Notes: generated by a model from the sequence alone, not told the origin. A stretch of 37,901 bases of DNA from Archaeoglobales archaeon (GCA_003662995.1 QMZC01000012.1:1-37901); one strand, 5' to 3'. Numbered from the stretch's first letter, positions 1 to 8,334 are shown. Translations and numbers: made by a program.

Positions 1-516
1 AATGAAAAACTGGATGTGAAAATAACAAGACCAACGTTATCAAGCCATCTTAAAAAACTGGAAGATAAGGGTGAGATTGAAAGAACAATCGTTCCAGGAA
101 AACAAGGAGTTCATTATATTCTCGTAGATAAAAAATACATTGAAAACGCACTCATTGCCGCAATATTATGGCAAGACGCTTTGTATTTAGCGGAGGATTT
201 TGCAAAGAACTGTAATGTGTCCAAACCATTCGGTCACACCTTAGCCTTAATGACAAATCTTTTAATTGCCTTCTCTTTCTTCAAAGAAGACCAAGAGAGA
301 GCTTTTGGGATTGCAGAATACATTATAGATTGGTTATTCAAGGGTGCACGAAATTTCAAGCTTGAGGAGGGGTATAAAAGCATATACGAAGATTTTAAAA
401 AAATTATGAGTGCGATAAAAGAAAAAGACGCAGACGAGTTGAGGGCAATCTTTCACAAAACTAGGGAGGAGATAAACAAACTCCAGGATGAGATAAGAAA
501 CGAGTGCTGCAAATAA
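1..516 (+). CDS. Winged-helix transcriptional regulator, 5' end cut by window
   Basis: The frame is open to the first base of the window, so the N-terminus is missing. A GTG at 16 is an internal codon, not a convincing start, because it falls inside the helix-turn-helix. The first visible residues (ITRPTLSSHLKKLEDKGEI) are a recognition helix, followed by a wing with a basic turn and the strand VHYILVDK: the ArsR/MarR-like fold. After it come about 110 residues of mostly helical sequence without a recognised domain, ending in a Cys-Cys pair (NECCK). The effector is unknown. The final cysteines could bind metal or be redox-sensitive, but that is a guess. It converges on the recombinase-toxin cassette. 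Confidence 0.7.
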   Translation, partial: NEKLDVKITRPTLSSHLKKLEDKGEIERTIVPGKQGVHYILVDKKYIENALIAAILWQDALYLAEDFAKNCNVSKPFGHTLALMTNLLIAFSFFKEDQERAFGIAEYIIDWLFKGARNFKLEEGYKSIYEDFKKIMSAIKEKDADELRAIFHKTREEINKLQDEIRNECCK

Positions 517-654
517 TTACTTGGAATTTTCATCTTCCTTATTTGGTTGGCGACATATGATGGTTTGATATACACTTAAAAATCATTTCGTCATATAAGT
601 CTTTTATAAATTATTTTCTTTGTTTTTTCTAAAAATTACTTGAAAAATAGCAAA
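517..654. other. Convergent intergenic spacer
   Basis: AT-rich spacer between the end of the winged-helix regulator and the end of the minus-strand antitoxin candidate. It has T-rich runs on the plus strand around 613-632, the kind of U-tract that ends archaeal transcripts. I see no tRNA, att-like repeat or further ORF in it. Confidence 0.4.
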
Positions 655-804
655 TCAAGGCTTAGAAACTACCTCTTTCTTCTTTCCCCTCTCTATAACA
701 ATCTTAACATTCTCAATACCATCAACTACTACGCTTTCTCCTTCTTCAAGTTCAACCTTCAACAAATCTTCAACATTCTTCAGTCTTCCAACTTTTTTAA
801 CCAT
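655..804 (-). CDS. Candidate antitoxin, 49-aa acidic/basic small protein
   Basis: The ATG at 804 opens a 49-codon frame ending in TGA at 655-657. The protein begins MVKKVGRLKNVEDLLKVELE and ends in a basic tail. A ribosome site (AGGTGAT) overlaps the stop codon of the upstream BrnT-like toxin, and only 5 bases separate the genes, so the two are translationally coupled. Its size, position after a toxin-family gene and acidic middle segment (ELEEGE) fit a small antitoxin. I do not recognise it as the ribbon-helix-helix BrnA that classically pairs with BrnT, so it would be another antitoxin type. Function is inferred from context only. Confidence 0.55.
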   Translation of the reverse strand: MVKKVGRLKNVEDLLKVELEEGESVVVDGIENVKIVIERGKKKEVVSKP

Positions 805-809
805 TAATA

Positions 810-1070
810 TCACCTTGTCTCTTTCTTATAAAACCTTTTCTCAGAATCCGTCGAATCTCTTGCAGTAACAACTTCCAAATCTACCCCAACCTTGTCTAAA
901 AAGATTGTCAGGTATCTACCTGTAATTGTTTTTCCTATGACTCTGTAGCGATTCTTTTTCACCCTAGTGAAAATGAACCTACCCTCAAAAACCTCATAAA
1001 CTTCCTCGATATCAACGGCATGCTTATCTCTGATTTTTGCTAAGATTTCAGGTTTGATTTTTATTGGCAA
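810..1070 (-). CDS. BrnT-like / DUF4258-like toxin (RelE-fold RNase family)
   Basis: 86 residues. The pattern is that of BrnT-type proteins: an N-terminal helix (ILAKIRDKHAVDIEEVYEVF), then strands with RYRVIGKTITGRYLTIFL, and a C-terminal VVTARDSTDSEKRFYKK matching the family's 'ARdmTrkEkRfY' ending, whose basic and tyrosine residues lie at the presumed RNase site. The start is TTG at 1070; a GGAG at 1079-1082 precedes it, just after the recombinase stop codon. It lies 12 bases downstream of the recombinase and 5 upstream of the small antitoxin candidate, so all three form one transcription unit. Family membership is by eye; a related DUF4258 assignment is possible. Confidence 0.7.
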   Translation of the reverse strand: MPIKIKPEILAKIRDKHAVDIEEVYEVFEGRFIFTRVKKNRYRVIGKTITGRYLTIFLDKVGVDLEVVTARDSTDSEKRFYKKETR

Positions 1071-1082
1071 ATTATCAACTCC

Positions 1083-2267
1083 TTATTCTTTCTTAGGTTC
1101 AAGAAACATCTTCAGCATCGGCAAACTATCTGGATCTTCCATTGCTATCTTGGCAAAAGCTGTGAATGCTTTCTCGATTCGATTAAGCCTATCCTTTAAC
1201 TTTTTATTCTCCAAAACTAACTGTTCAACAATTTCAGCAAACTCAGCCTTAACCTCTTTCTTAATTTCTTCAATTGGCTGGTTTTGTGAGGTTGTTATCA
1301 AATGCTCACCTTTCAAGTAGTATTCAGCCATCTGCTTTTTCGTGTATCTCCTGTAAGCTTCAGTTAAATAACCTTCATGTCCCATCAGAGCTTCAACAAT
1401 ATCAACAGGCACAGCTAAAGCCAATTGACTTCTAAAGAACTTTCGCAAGGCGTGAATTCTTACCTGACTTCTCCCAGTTGAATTGTCCTTATTCCACAAC
1501 CCCGCTTTCTTCAAAGCCCTCTCCCACATTTCCCTGACGTTCCTATCTGAGAATGGGAATAACCTATCATCATCAAGCATTTTCTCTTTAGCTTCAGCCT
1601 TCTCAACCAATGCTTTATTTCTATTCCTAGCAGATTCTAAATATTGATCCCTAACTTTCAACCACTCTTTTAGAGCTTCCTTAGCTTCCCTTGATATGAA
1701 TACTACCCTTGTGTCTCCACTTTTGGTGTATTCTCCTCTCACAACAATCTCCGCTGGTGTTTTTGATAGATCAACATCTGATAATCTAATCTGTAAAGCT
1801 TCACCAATCCTCATACCTGAGCTAGCCAAAGTTAAAACCAAAGCTCTAAACTTCAAATCACCATGAGCTAAAATCTTTCTCAGCACATCTACATCCACAT
1901 CTTTCTCCGCTGTCCGTGCCGTCTTCCCTTTTGGCATCTTGGTTGACAACATCTTAAGCTGTCTTTGTGTAAGCTCAACACCATGATAACTCAAAAACTC
2001 CTTCACACCACTAATCTTTGCCCTAGCTCCAACCGGTGCTTGTCCATTCATGTAACCAACAAACTTTAACAGATCTTCAAAATAATCTCTATCCTCTTCA
2101 AAATACCTTTCAGCCAATCTCTCATATTCTTCCATCTCTTCTTTTGTTACACGCTTTCCTTTCCTAATTTTGCCATAGGTACAGTCAAAGAAATCTAAGA
2201 TCCCGCTTCTATAAACGTTTTTTGTATTCTGTTTGGGATACAAATCCAAAAATTTCTGGATTTTCAT
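1083..2267 (-). CDS. Tyrosine recombinase / integrase (archaeal phage-integrase family)
   Basis: 394 residues from the ATG at 2267. A GTG two codons upstream is also in frame, but a TATA-like box at about 2289-2298 puts transcription start near 2269, favouring the ATG as a leaderless start. The N-terminal half is a helical core-binding domain. The catalytic domain shows the expected residues: Arg about 153 (SSGMRIGEAL), Lys about 182 (YTKSGDTRVVF), HxxR about 272-275 (IHALRKFF), GH at 296-297 (ALMGHEGYLTEAYRRY) and the nucleophile Tyr at about 306 or 308. A C-terminal charged coiled coil follows (EFAEIVEQLVLENKKLKDRL). It heads an operon with a toxin-antitoxin pair, suggesting the edge of an integrated element. 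No tRNA or att repeat is visible nearby. Confidence 0.85.
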   Translation of the reverse strand: MKIQKFLDLYPKQNTKNVYRSGILDFFDCTYGKIRKGKRVTKEEMEEYERLAERYFEEDRDYFEDLLKFVGYMNGQAPVGARAKISGVKEFLSYHGVELTQRQLKMLSTKMPKGKTARTAEKDVDVDVLRKILAHGDLKFRALVLTLASSGMRIGEALQIRLSDVDLSKTPAEIVVRGEYTKSGDTRVVFISREAKEALKEWLKVRDQYLESARNRNKALVEKAEAKEKMLDDDRLFPFSDRNVREMWERALKKAGLWNKDNSTGRSQVRIHALRKFFRSQLALAVPVDIVEALMGHEGYLTEAYRRYTKKQMAEYYLKGEHLITTSQNQPIEEIKKEVKAEFAEIVEQLVLENKKLKDRLNRIEKAFTAFAKIAMEDPDSLPMLKMFLEPKKE

Positions 2268-2273
2268 AGCCAC

Positions 2274-2380
2274 GATTCTATCATACTGTTTATAAAATTA
2301 ACTATTTATTGGAAAGTTATCTGCTTAATAATACCTTTATTTTCACTTCAATCGGCAGGTTAATTAACAATTAAAAACAA
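2274..2380. promoter_or_regulatory. Divergent promoter region, integrase / zinc protein
   Basis: About 100 bases between the divergent recombinase and zinc-protein genes. The minus-strand TATA-like box (TTTTATAAA, about 2289-2298) lies about 25 bp from the recombinase ATG. On the plus strand a weaker candidate is CCTTTATTTT near 2334-2344. The element TTAATTAA occurs at about 2360. Confidence 0.4.
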
Positions 2381-2608
2381 ATGTCTGTTGTGATTTGCGA
2401 TAGTTGTGGAAGGGAAAGTGAGGACTTGAGGCAATGTAGTGTTTGCAAGAAAAATCTCTGTTCGGATTGTGCTAGATACATGGTTGTTAAAAGAAAAACA
2501 ATTTATAAAGAATTTGAAGATTCTATACCCGTTTGTAAAGACTGCTTGCCCACCACATCTCTGAAAAAGAAACTTGTAGATATTGTAGATGCTGTACTGG
2601 GAAGGTAA
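2381..2608 (+). CDS. Small double zinc-ribbon / treble-clef protein
   Basis: 75 residues with four CxxC pairs: CDSC (6-9), CSVC (18-21), CSDC (26-29) and CKDC near the C-terminus. The spacing suggests two zinc ions in a cross-braced (B-box/FYVE-like) or double zinc-ribbon fold. After the last pair is a short helix (LKKKLVDIVDAVLGR). No enzyme motif is present and I do not recognise a named family. It lies alone between the recombinase and hisD on the plus strand, with its own start and no good Shine-Dalgarno. A nucleic-acid or protein-binding role is plausible but unproven. Confidence 0.65.
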   Translation: MSVVICDSCGRESEDLRQCSVCKKNLCSDCARYMVVKRKTIYKEFEDSIPVCKDCLPTTSLKKKLVDIVDAVLGR

Positions 2609-2646
2609 TTTCTCTGTCTGAATTTTGTAACAAAAACATCTGAAGA

Positions 2647-2655
2647 TTTTAATAA
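2647..2655 (+). promoter_or_regulatory. TATA-like box of hisD (leaderless)
   Basis: TTTTAATAA is centred about 25 bp before the hisD ATG, and no Shine-Dalgarno precedes that ATG. This is the usual geometry of a leaderless archaeal transcript. Confidence 0.45.
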
Positions 2656-2675
2656 CCTGTTTATGTTTCAACAGC

Positions 2676-3893
2676 ATGATTGTTGATGTTGATGAGTTGA
2701 AAAGAACAAAGCTGGATTTCGATGAGTACATAGCAAAAGTTGAGGAAATCATTGAAGAGGTCAAAAAAAGAGGAGATGAGGCAGTGATTGAGTTTACAAA
2801 AAAATTTGACGGGATTGAATTAAAAAAGTTAAAGATTGATGATTCTGAGATCGATGATGCTTATGATAGGGTGGATGATGAACTAATTGACGCCTTAGAA
2901 GTGGCTAAGGAGAATATCGAGAAATTTCACATGATAGCGAGTGTAGATAGGGACATAAGGGTGGACTTCGATGAGATTGTTCTGGGAAAGATGTACGTTC
3001 CCCTAGATTCAGTTGGAGTTTACGTGCCAGGAGGTAAAGCAAGTTATCCATCAACAGCCCTAATGGCAGGCATTCCTGCAAACATAGCCGGAGTAAGAAA
3101 GATTGTCGCTTGCACACCTCCGAGTGAGAATGGAGGGGTAAATCCGTTAACACTTGTGGCTTGCGATATCGCTGGAATTGATGAAATTTACACTGTTGGC
3201 GGTGCTCAGGCTATTGCCGCCATGGCTTACGGGACAGAAAGCATACCTAAGGTTGATAAGATTGTAGGTCCAGGAAATATCTACGTTACAGCAGCAAAAC
3301 TTGTTGTTCAAAAGGATGTTCCAATTGACATGCCTGCTGGACCATCCGAAATCTTAGTCATTGCAGATGACACAGCCAATCCACACTTCGTAGCATTGGA
3401 TTGCGCCGCACAGCTTGAACATGATCCAATGGCTTTAGCAGTAGTTTTAACACCATCAAAAAGTTTTGCAGAGAAGGTTGAAGAAATGGCTGTTGAACTG
3501 AAATGCTCTGACAGAGTGAAAATTGCAGTTGTGGATATAGACAAAGCCATTGAAATTGCAAATAAATTTGCTCCAGAACACCTCTCTCTCATTTTTGAGG
3601 ATTGTGAGGACTACCTAAACAAAATCAGACATGCAGGTAGCGTGTTTTTGGGAAATTACTCGCCTGTTGCTGCTGGAGATTACGCTTCGGGAACGAACCA
3701 CATTTTGCCAACTGCAGGTTTTGCAAAGGTGTTCTCTGGATTGAGCGTTGAGTCGTTTCTAAAACATACAACTTATCAGATATTGACAAAAGATGGTTTA
3801 AAGAGGATAGGAGATGTAATAATACGATTGGCGAGGGCTGAGGGTTTAAGAATGCATGCAAAGTCTGTTGAGGAGAGATTAAAAGATCAATAA
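2676..3893 (+). CDS. hisD: Histidinol dehydrogenase
   Basis: 405 residues, about the family's usual length (400-430). HisD carries out the last two steps of histidine synthesis, oxidising L-histidinol to L-histidine with 2 NAD+ and one zinc ion. Recognisable blocks are VPLDSVGVYVPGGKASYPST, the NAD-binding-like GGAQAIAAMAYGTE, KIVGPGNIYVTAAK, PAGPSEILVIAD, the substrate/zinc segment QLEHDPMA, the catalytic APEHLSLIFED (Glu-His pair) and AAGDYASGTNHILPT. It is transcribed alone from a leaderless-type promoter and converges on the F420:NADP oxidoreductase gene with a 17-base gap. No other his gene is in the window, so the pathway is scattered in this genome. Confidence 0.97.
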   Translation: MIVDVDELKRTKLDFDEYIAKVEEIIEEVKKRGDEAVIEFTKKFDGIELKKLKIDDSEIDDAYDRVDDELIDALEVAKENIEKFHMIASVDRDIRVDFDEIVLGKMYVPLDSVGVYVPGGKASYPSTALMAGIPANIAGVRKIVACTPPSENGGVNPLTLVACDIAGIDEIYTVGGAQAIAAMAYGTESIPKVDKIVGPGNIYVTAAKLVVQKDVPIDMPAGPSEILVIADDTANPHFVALDCAAQLEHDPMALAVVLTPSKSFAEKVEEMAVELKCSDRVKIAVVDIDKAIEIANKFAPEHLSLIFEDCEDYLNKIRHAGSVFLGNYSPVAAGDYASGTNHILPTAGFAKVFSGLSVESFLKHTTYQILTKDGLKRIGDVIIRLARAEGLRMHAKSVEERLKDQ

Positions 3894-3910
3894 GAAATTG
3901 ATAAAAAAGA

Positions 3911-4567
3911 TTAGACAAATCTCACCCCCAAGTCCTTTGAGCCACTTTTGATTGCCAAATTTATCAGCAAAGGTGTTATACTTTCAACCATCCTTGATAC
4001 TGCCAGCGAACCAGCATCCAAAGCCCTTAAACCTTCAATTTGGTTTATTAATCCAATTACCACTTTTTTAGCCTCTTCATCATCACCACACACCGCAACA
4101 TCCAATTCAAATTTTTCATCAAACTTAGCAAACCTAGCAGCGGGTATGTTGTGAAATGCTGATACAATTCTGCTTTTTTTCAGTATTTCAGCTAACTTTT
4201 CGGCAGCAGAACCCTCAGGTGGTGGAGCATATATAAAAAAGTCACCCATTCGTTCCATCGGAACAAGTGGAGACACGACTATCTTGTCAGTCAATAGATC
4301 CTTAAGCCGTTCAGCCGTAGAAAATGCGTGTCTCCATGGAATTGTAAAAACTGAGACGTCTGCTTTTTTTGCTGCATCCTCATTTTGCAATCCTATTACC
4401 CTTGAATTGCCTCCCAATTTCTTAAGCACTTCGTTGTACTTAACAGCCCTTTCCTGGGCTTTTTCAAACTTTCTCGAGCCAACAATAACTTCATATCCAA
4501 TCTGTGCAAATCTAACAGCCAATCCCATTCCCAAATTTCCAGTTCCGCCCAACAAAGCAATTCTCAT
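3911..4567 (-). CDS. fno: F420-dependent NADP+ oxidoreductase
   Basis: 218 residues from the ATG at 4567, which has a perfect GGAGG seven bases upstream; an in-frame GTG at 4570 is less likely. Fno transfers hydride between reduced F420 and NADP+, linking catabolic F420H2 to biosynthetic NADPH. The N-terminal Rossmann motif is MRIALLGGTGNLGMGLA, followed by the NADP 2'-phosphate loop VGSRKFEKA. Also visible are VFTIPWRHA, KIVVSPLVPM and SAFHNIPAARFA, which form the F420 pocket in the Archaeoglobus enzyme, and the conserved VAVCGDDEEAKKVV. Length and motifs match the roughly 212-residue A. fulgidus protein closely. Confidence 0.95.
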   Translation of the reverse strand: MRIALLGGTGNLGMGLAVRFAQIGYEVIVGSRKFEKAQERAVKYNEVLKKLGGNSRVIGLQNEDAAKKADVSVFTIPWRHAFSTAERLKDLLTDKIVVSPLVPMERMGDFFIYAPPPEGSAAEKLAEILKKSRIVSAFHNIPAARFAKFDEKFELDVAVCGDDEEAKKVVIGLINQIEGLRALDAGSLAVSRMVESITPLLINLAIKSGSKDLGVRFV

Positions 4568-4741
4568 CACTTCTCCTCCGGTGGAGACTTTATGAATCTT
4601 GATCCATTGGTCTTTTAATTTTTCTCTGTGTTGATTGCTTGTAGCAATGGCTTTGAAAGTTGAGGGTTAATTAGAGGAGGATGGTTTTTACAGCATCAAA
4701 AACCAAAACATATTTATTTGATTAAATGTCAAATTATATTT

Positions 4742-4837
4742 ATGAGAACCGCAATTTGGGTTGCGAGTATGGAAATCTTGAGGAAAGTTGCACCTCACGA
4801 ATTAGAGGAGTTTGAAAATTCCGAGAATGGAGAGTGA
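4742..4837 (+). CDS. Very short ORF (31 aa), doubtful
   Basis: In the 275-base gap upstream of fno, an ATG at 4742 opens a 31-codon frame (MRTAIWVASMEILRKVAPHE...). A TATA-like box (CATATTTATTT, about 4708-4718) lies about 28 bp before it. The amphipathic helix ILRKVAPHELEEFENSE looks protein-like, but the frame is too short to judge and could be the remnant of a decayed gene. The rest of the gap shows no feature I can support. Confidence 0.25.
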   Translation: MRTAIWVASMEILRKVAPHELEEFENSENGE

Positions 4838-4845
4838 ATAGCGTA

Positions 4846-6711
4846 TTAACCGTAAACGTCTAAACTTCTAACCTCATCAAAAACTCCGACAATCTGATAA
4901 AAAGTAGTTACACTCTTCAATTCTACCAAATCTTCATCACTCAACGCCTTTTCAACTTCAGCAAAGAATATGTAGTCTCCAAGCTTTCCCGACGGTCTTG
5001 ATTCCAGCTTTCTCAAATTCATTCCTTTTTTGTAGAAAACCTCTAAAACATCCTTTAGTGCCCCTGGTTTGTCTTCTACACCAAAAAACAAGCAAGTAAC
5101 ATTGCCTTTCTTTTTGTCATCACCCTTCTTCCTTATCAGATAAAACCTCGTGATGTTTCTGCCCTTTAAATCTTCTATGTTCTTCTTTAGAATGTAAAGC
5201 CTGTTAATTCTTGCAGCATTCTCCGAAACGATGGCTGCTGACAAATCGTCTAGCAATTGAATGGCATCTGAAGTGGAGTAGGTGTATCTAAGCTCAACAT
5301 GTGGTAGATAGTTGTTTATGAATCCCATGCATTGAGCTATAGCTTGAGGATGAGAGTAAATAACTTTGATGCTTTTAAAATCCAGCTTCCTCTTTGCAAC
5401 CAAGCAGTGATTGATTTCTAGAGTTGTCTCACCAAAAACCTCAACTTTGTGGCTTAGCAAATCATCTAAAACGGGCAACACAGTCCCATTTATCGAATTT
5501 TCAATCGGTATTAGTCCATACTCAGCTTCACCACTCTCAACAGCCTTAAATATCTCGCTTGTTGTTGAGCAGTACTTCAACGGCAATCTGGAGTTTACGA
5601 GCTTCAATGCAGCCTCCTCACTAAAACTGCCCTTTGGCAATACAGCCAACCTCTTTTTTATTCCCAAGGTTTTGTACTCCTCTTCTTTTGTTAGTTCCAT
5701 TATCAGGCTAAAAATCTCCTGAATTCTTAATGGGTTTAGCTGGGTTTTCAAGGTTAAATCTTTAAGCTTGACCTCCTCAATGTCCTGAAGTTCAATCGGC
5801 TCATTTAACTGTTGTTTATACTTTGCAATTCTCTTGCCAGCTTCAACCCTTCTTTCCAGTAACCGCAGAATTAGGGAATCGACTGCCCTTATGTATCCCC
5901 TGAGCAAATCTATGTCGTCAACATCTTCAGTCGCTTTGAATGCATCTAATATTAAAGTACTACCTTTAAAGTCTGAATAGGCTTTTGATTTCTCCTTAAA
6001 AAACTCTTCAAATCTCTTTTTGTCCTTTAACAGCTCATGAAGTTTTATACTCTCATCTAAGAATTGCTCTCTAAGCTTTTCAGCATTCTTTTGAATGTAG
6101 TAGTACATTCTCCGGTCCTGATTCAGTATCCTTGAGGCCAACTTGAACAAAACACTGAAGATTGGCGATGCATACATCAAGTCCTGCTTTTTTACATCTA
6201 AAAAGTTGGCAATGCTTGTGAGCATGAAGTGTGCAATTCCTTGAATTTCAGCCATCTTTTTGTCATGCTTGTCCCTATCAATCTTGCTCAAGATTGCTCC
6301 AGCCTTTTTAAATTCGTTAAGAATTACCTTCTCTTCGCTCCGACCAGACTCAACAACAACGATTATGTTTGACAATCCAATCTCGCTATCTGGCCCAAAC
6401 ATAGGGTGTATGCTCAGATAATCGAAACCTGAGTTGTCTAACAAACCCAAAAACGGGTCTTTAATCGATGAAATGTCTATTAGTAGTGGGTTGAATGAAC
6501 CATCCTTTAACTTTGTTAAACTTTCTACAGCATTCTCCATCTCGTCCATCGGAACGCATAGAAATACAACGTCAAAATTCTTAATTTCATCAAAATCAAC
6601 GTCTCTTTTTTTCTCAACAACATCGTAACCTTTAACGTAATAGCCCCTTGAATAGAAGAAATCCTTGAAGAATCCGCCCATTCCACCAACGCCGTAAATC
6701 AGTATTTTCAT
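4846..6711 (-). CDS. Trifunctional prephenate dehydrogenase / chorismate mutase / prephenate dehydratase
   Basis: 621 residues carrying three enzymes of the phenylalanine/tyrosine branch. Residues 1 to about 255 are a TyrA domain: Rossmann motif ILIYGVGGMGG (G8/G10), HPMFGPDSE (102-110) and catalytic-type His in IQGIAHFMLTS. Residues about 262-345 are an AroQ-type all-helical chorismate mutase (DDIDLLRGYIRAVDSLILRL). Residues about 350-530 are a PheA prephenate dehydratase, with GSFSEEAA (361-368), GLIPIENSINGTV (399-411) and the TRFYL motif. The C-terminal about 80 residues form an ACT regulatory domain (KPGALKDVL, ESRPSGKLGDYIFF) for phenylalanine feedback. The same fusion is known in Archaeoglobus fulgidus (AF0227). 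It is the last gene of the aro operon; its ATG overlaps the aroD stop by 4 bases. Confidence 0.95.
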   Translation of the reverse strand: MKILIYGVGGMGGFFKDFFYSRGYYVKGYDVVEKKRDVDFDEIKNFDVVFLCVPMDEMENAVESLTKLKDGSFNPLLIDISSIKDPFLGLLDNSGFDYLSIHPMFGPDSEIGLSNIIVVVESGRSEEKVILNEFKKAGAILSKIDRDKHDKKMAEIQGIAHFMLTSIANFLDVKKQDLMYASPIFSVLFKLASRILNQDRRMYYYIQKNAEKLREQFLDESIKLHELLKDKKRFEEFFKEKSKAYSDFKGSTLILDAFKATEDVDDIDLLRGYIRAVDSLILRLLERRVEAGKRIAKYKQQLNEPIELQDIEEVKLKDLTLKTQLNPLRIQEIFSLIMELTKEEEYKTLGIKKRLAVLPKGSFSEEAALKLVNSRLPLKYCSTTSEIFKAVESGEAEYGLIPIENSINGTVLPVLDDLLSHKVEVFGETTLEINHCLVAKRKLDFKSIKVIYSHPQAIAQCMGFINNYLPHVELRYTYSTSDAIQLLDDLSAAIVSENAARINRLYILKKNIEDLKGRNITRFYLIRKKGDDKKKGNVTCLFFGVEDKPGALKDVLEVFYKKGMNLRKLESRPSGKLGDYIFFAEVEKALSDEDLVELKSVTTFYQIVGVFDEVRSLDVYG

Positions 6712-7352
6712 TCTTTTACCCCCAAAATTTCAAGTATTTTTCGTGCATCAACGGCATTTATTTGCCCCTCAGCAACAGCCCTTCCGTAATGGCAGTAGAT
6801 TAGAGGGGAGCCTAAGAATGTGGCAAGAATCCTTGAAAAAGCAAAATCCTTGCCCATCAAAAAAGCTACAACGTCTTCGTAGTTGCAGAGGATTTTTACC
6901 AATTTCTCCAAATCTCTTTTATTGCCGACAGTTGCTATCTTGAATATGTCTCCACGCTTTGATTCCACCATGTTTTTTAATTCTTCGTAGCTGGGTGTTT
7001 CCTTGAAATTGTGGTAGGATTCTATAATCTTACATTTGACCTTAAAAGCATCATCATCCAAATCGCTTTCTAAGTCTATATAATCTGCATGGCTTGAAAG
7101 TTTTTTTAGCATTTCAATTCTTAACGTTTCATCGCCCTTATACTTTCCACCATCCACTTCACGCCTTATTGTAACGATTTTTGGCTTGTTTATCTTGTTT
7201 ATTCCTTCAAATTCGAAACTATCGAGATTATCAAGATTATTAAACAAATCATTAAACCCTTCAAACAAATCAAACCTAAATTCGATTACGTCTGCAACGT
7301 TCAACGCTTTTAAAGCCTCATCGAAACTTGAGACAGATACAACTATTTTCAT
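6708..7352 (-). CDS. aroD: 3-dehydroquinate dehydratase, type I
   Basis: 214 residues from the ATG at 7352. An in-frame TTG 21 bases upstream lies inside the previous gene and is less likely. AroD dehydrates 3-dehydroquinate to 3-dehydroshikimate through a Schiff-base lysine. The type I barrel motifs are present: VIEFRFDLFE near the start, KPKIVTIRRE, the catalytic His in IIESYHNFKETP and the Schiff-base Lys in GDIFKIATV, then FAFSRILATFLGSPLIYCHYG. It sits between DHQ synthase II (10-base gap) and the TyrA-PheA fusion (4-base overlap), and so is co-transcribed with both. Confidence 0.95.
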   Translation of the reverse strand: MKIVVSVSSFDEALKALNVADVIEFRFDLFEGFNDLFNNLDNLDSFEFEGINKINKPKIVTIRREVDGGKYKGDETLRIEMLKKLSSHADYIDLESDLDDDAFKVKCKIIESYHNFKETPSYEELKNMVESKRGDIFKIATVGNKRDLEKLVKILCNYEDVVAFLMGKDFAFSRILATFLGSPLIYCHYGRAVAEGQINAVDARKILEILGVKE

Positions 7353-7362
7353 TTCTTTATAC

Positions 7363-8334
7363 CTATTTCTCAATTATAAACTCATCAACTTCCATTCCAA
7401 AGTGTCTCGCCTTTTTTCCCACCCATACCAACACTTCATCCCCCTCTTTGAGCTTTGCAACAGACAAATGCTTTCCATCTGGATTAACAAGTTTGATTGT
7501 TTCAGCATTCTGCAGTATTATCGTCCCATCCTCACCATCAACTTTCGCTTTGATTAAAATCAGCGGTCTTCTTTCTATCTTTACCCTTCCAACGTAACTC
7601 TTTTTCACACTGCCATCGTATCTAACAACATCCACCTCATCCCCAGCCTTTAGTTCAGCTAAATACTTCGTTTTGTCTCCAACCTTTACGTAAGCATTAA
7701 CACTGCCAGCATTAACTCTAAAGGGGCGTGATGAGACGTATTCACTTTCCTCACTCTCACTTGCCACTAAAAACATGAACGCTGCTTTATTGCCAACGAG
7801 CATACCTTCTCCAACACCCATCAAGGACGTTGTATCGATGCAAACCCTTTCACCAACACCTAACGGCTTAATTTCAACTATTTTAGCTTTCTTCAACTCA
7901 ACTGCTTTATCGACGCCTTTAACAACGCTAAAGTATTCTAAAAGCTCAGCCCTATCTCCTCCAACCAGCACACCATCAGCACCCTTCTCAAGTGTCTTTA
8001 AAACGAGTTTAGCTTCTTCAACATCATTAACAAATGCTATAAGTTTGCAGTTCTTTTTCATCGCAATTAGGTTCTCCAAAGGTATTATCTTCCAGTCCAA
8101 AAACTTCAGAAAGATGTAATCAAGGCTTAAATCAATGCTTTGCAAATCTTCAGCGGATCTTATCTCAAATACAAAATCTTTGCTTTTAACTTCAATTCTT
8201 CCAAGATTCTTGGCTTTATCAATGTACTCACTCCTAACAACAACACCATCAAATCCTATTTCAATAGCATCCTTGATTTTCTCTTTTGCATCATCCCAAT
8301 TTTCATCAAGGCTTAACAACCATATCTCCTTCAT
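7363..8334 (-). CDS. 3-dehydroquinate synthase II (archaeal, aroB')
   Basis: 323 residues. This archaeal enzyme converts 2-amino-3,7-dideoxy-D-threo-hept-6-ulosonate (ADH) to 3-dehydroquinate by NAD-dependent oxidative deamination, replacing bacterial AroB. Family features are the [20 protein letters not shown] start, the ADGVLVGGD block, LGVGERVCIDTTSLMGVGEGMLVGNKAAFMFLVASE split across conserved segments, and RPFRVNAGSVNAYV. The ATG at 8334 has GGAGG seven bases upstream, and the start overlaps the ADH synthase gene by 29 bases. The closing beta-rich segment (EGDEVLVW...) matches the family length of about 320-360. Confidence 0.95.
   Translation of the reverse strand: MKEIWLLSLDENWDDAKEKIKDAIEIGFDGVVVRSEYIDKAKNLGRIEVKSKDFVFEIRSAEDLQSIDLSLDYIFLKFLDWKIIPLENLIAMKKNCKLIAFVNDVEEAKLVLKTLEKGADGVLVGGDRAELLEYFSVVKGVDKAVELKKAKIVEIKPLGVGERVCIDTTSLMGVGEGMLVGNKAAFMFLVASESEESEYVSSRPFRVNAGSVNAYVKVGDKTKYLAELKAGDEVDVVRYDGSVKKSYVGRVKIERRPLILIKAKVDGEDGTIILQNAETIKLVNPDGKHLSVAKLKEGDEVLVWVGKKARHFGMEVDEFIIEK

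Noticed and set aside
517-2380. Attachment sites bounding an integrated element
   Set aside because: No tRNA gene and no clear pair of direct repeats flanks the recombinase cassette within the window, so element borders cannot be given.
7186-7557. Long antisense ORFs over aroD, aroB' and neighbouring genes (for example at 7186-7557, 8135-8656 and 7775-8119)
   Set aside because: They overlap well-identified conserved genes on the other strand, have Ser/Leu/Phe-rich translations typical of reverse-frame shadows, and lack ribosome sites.
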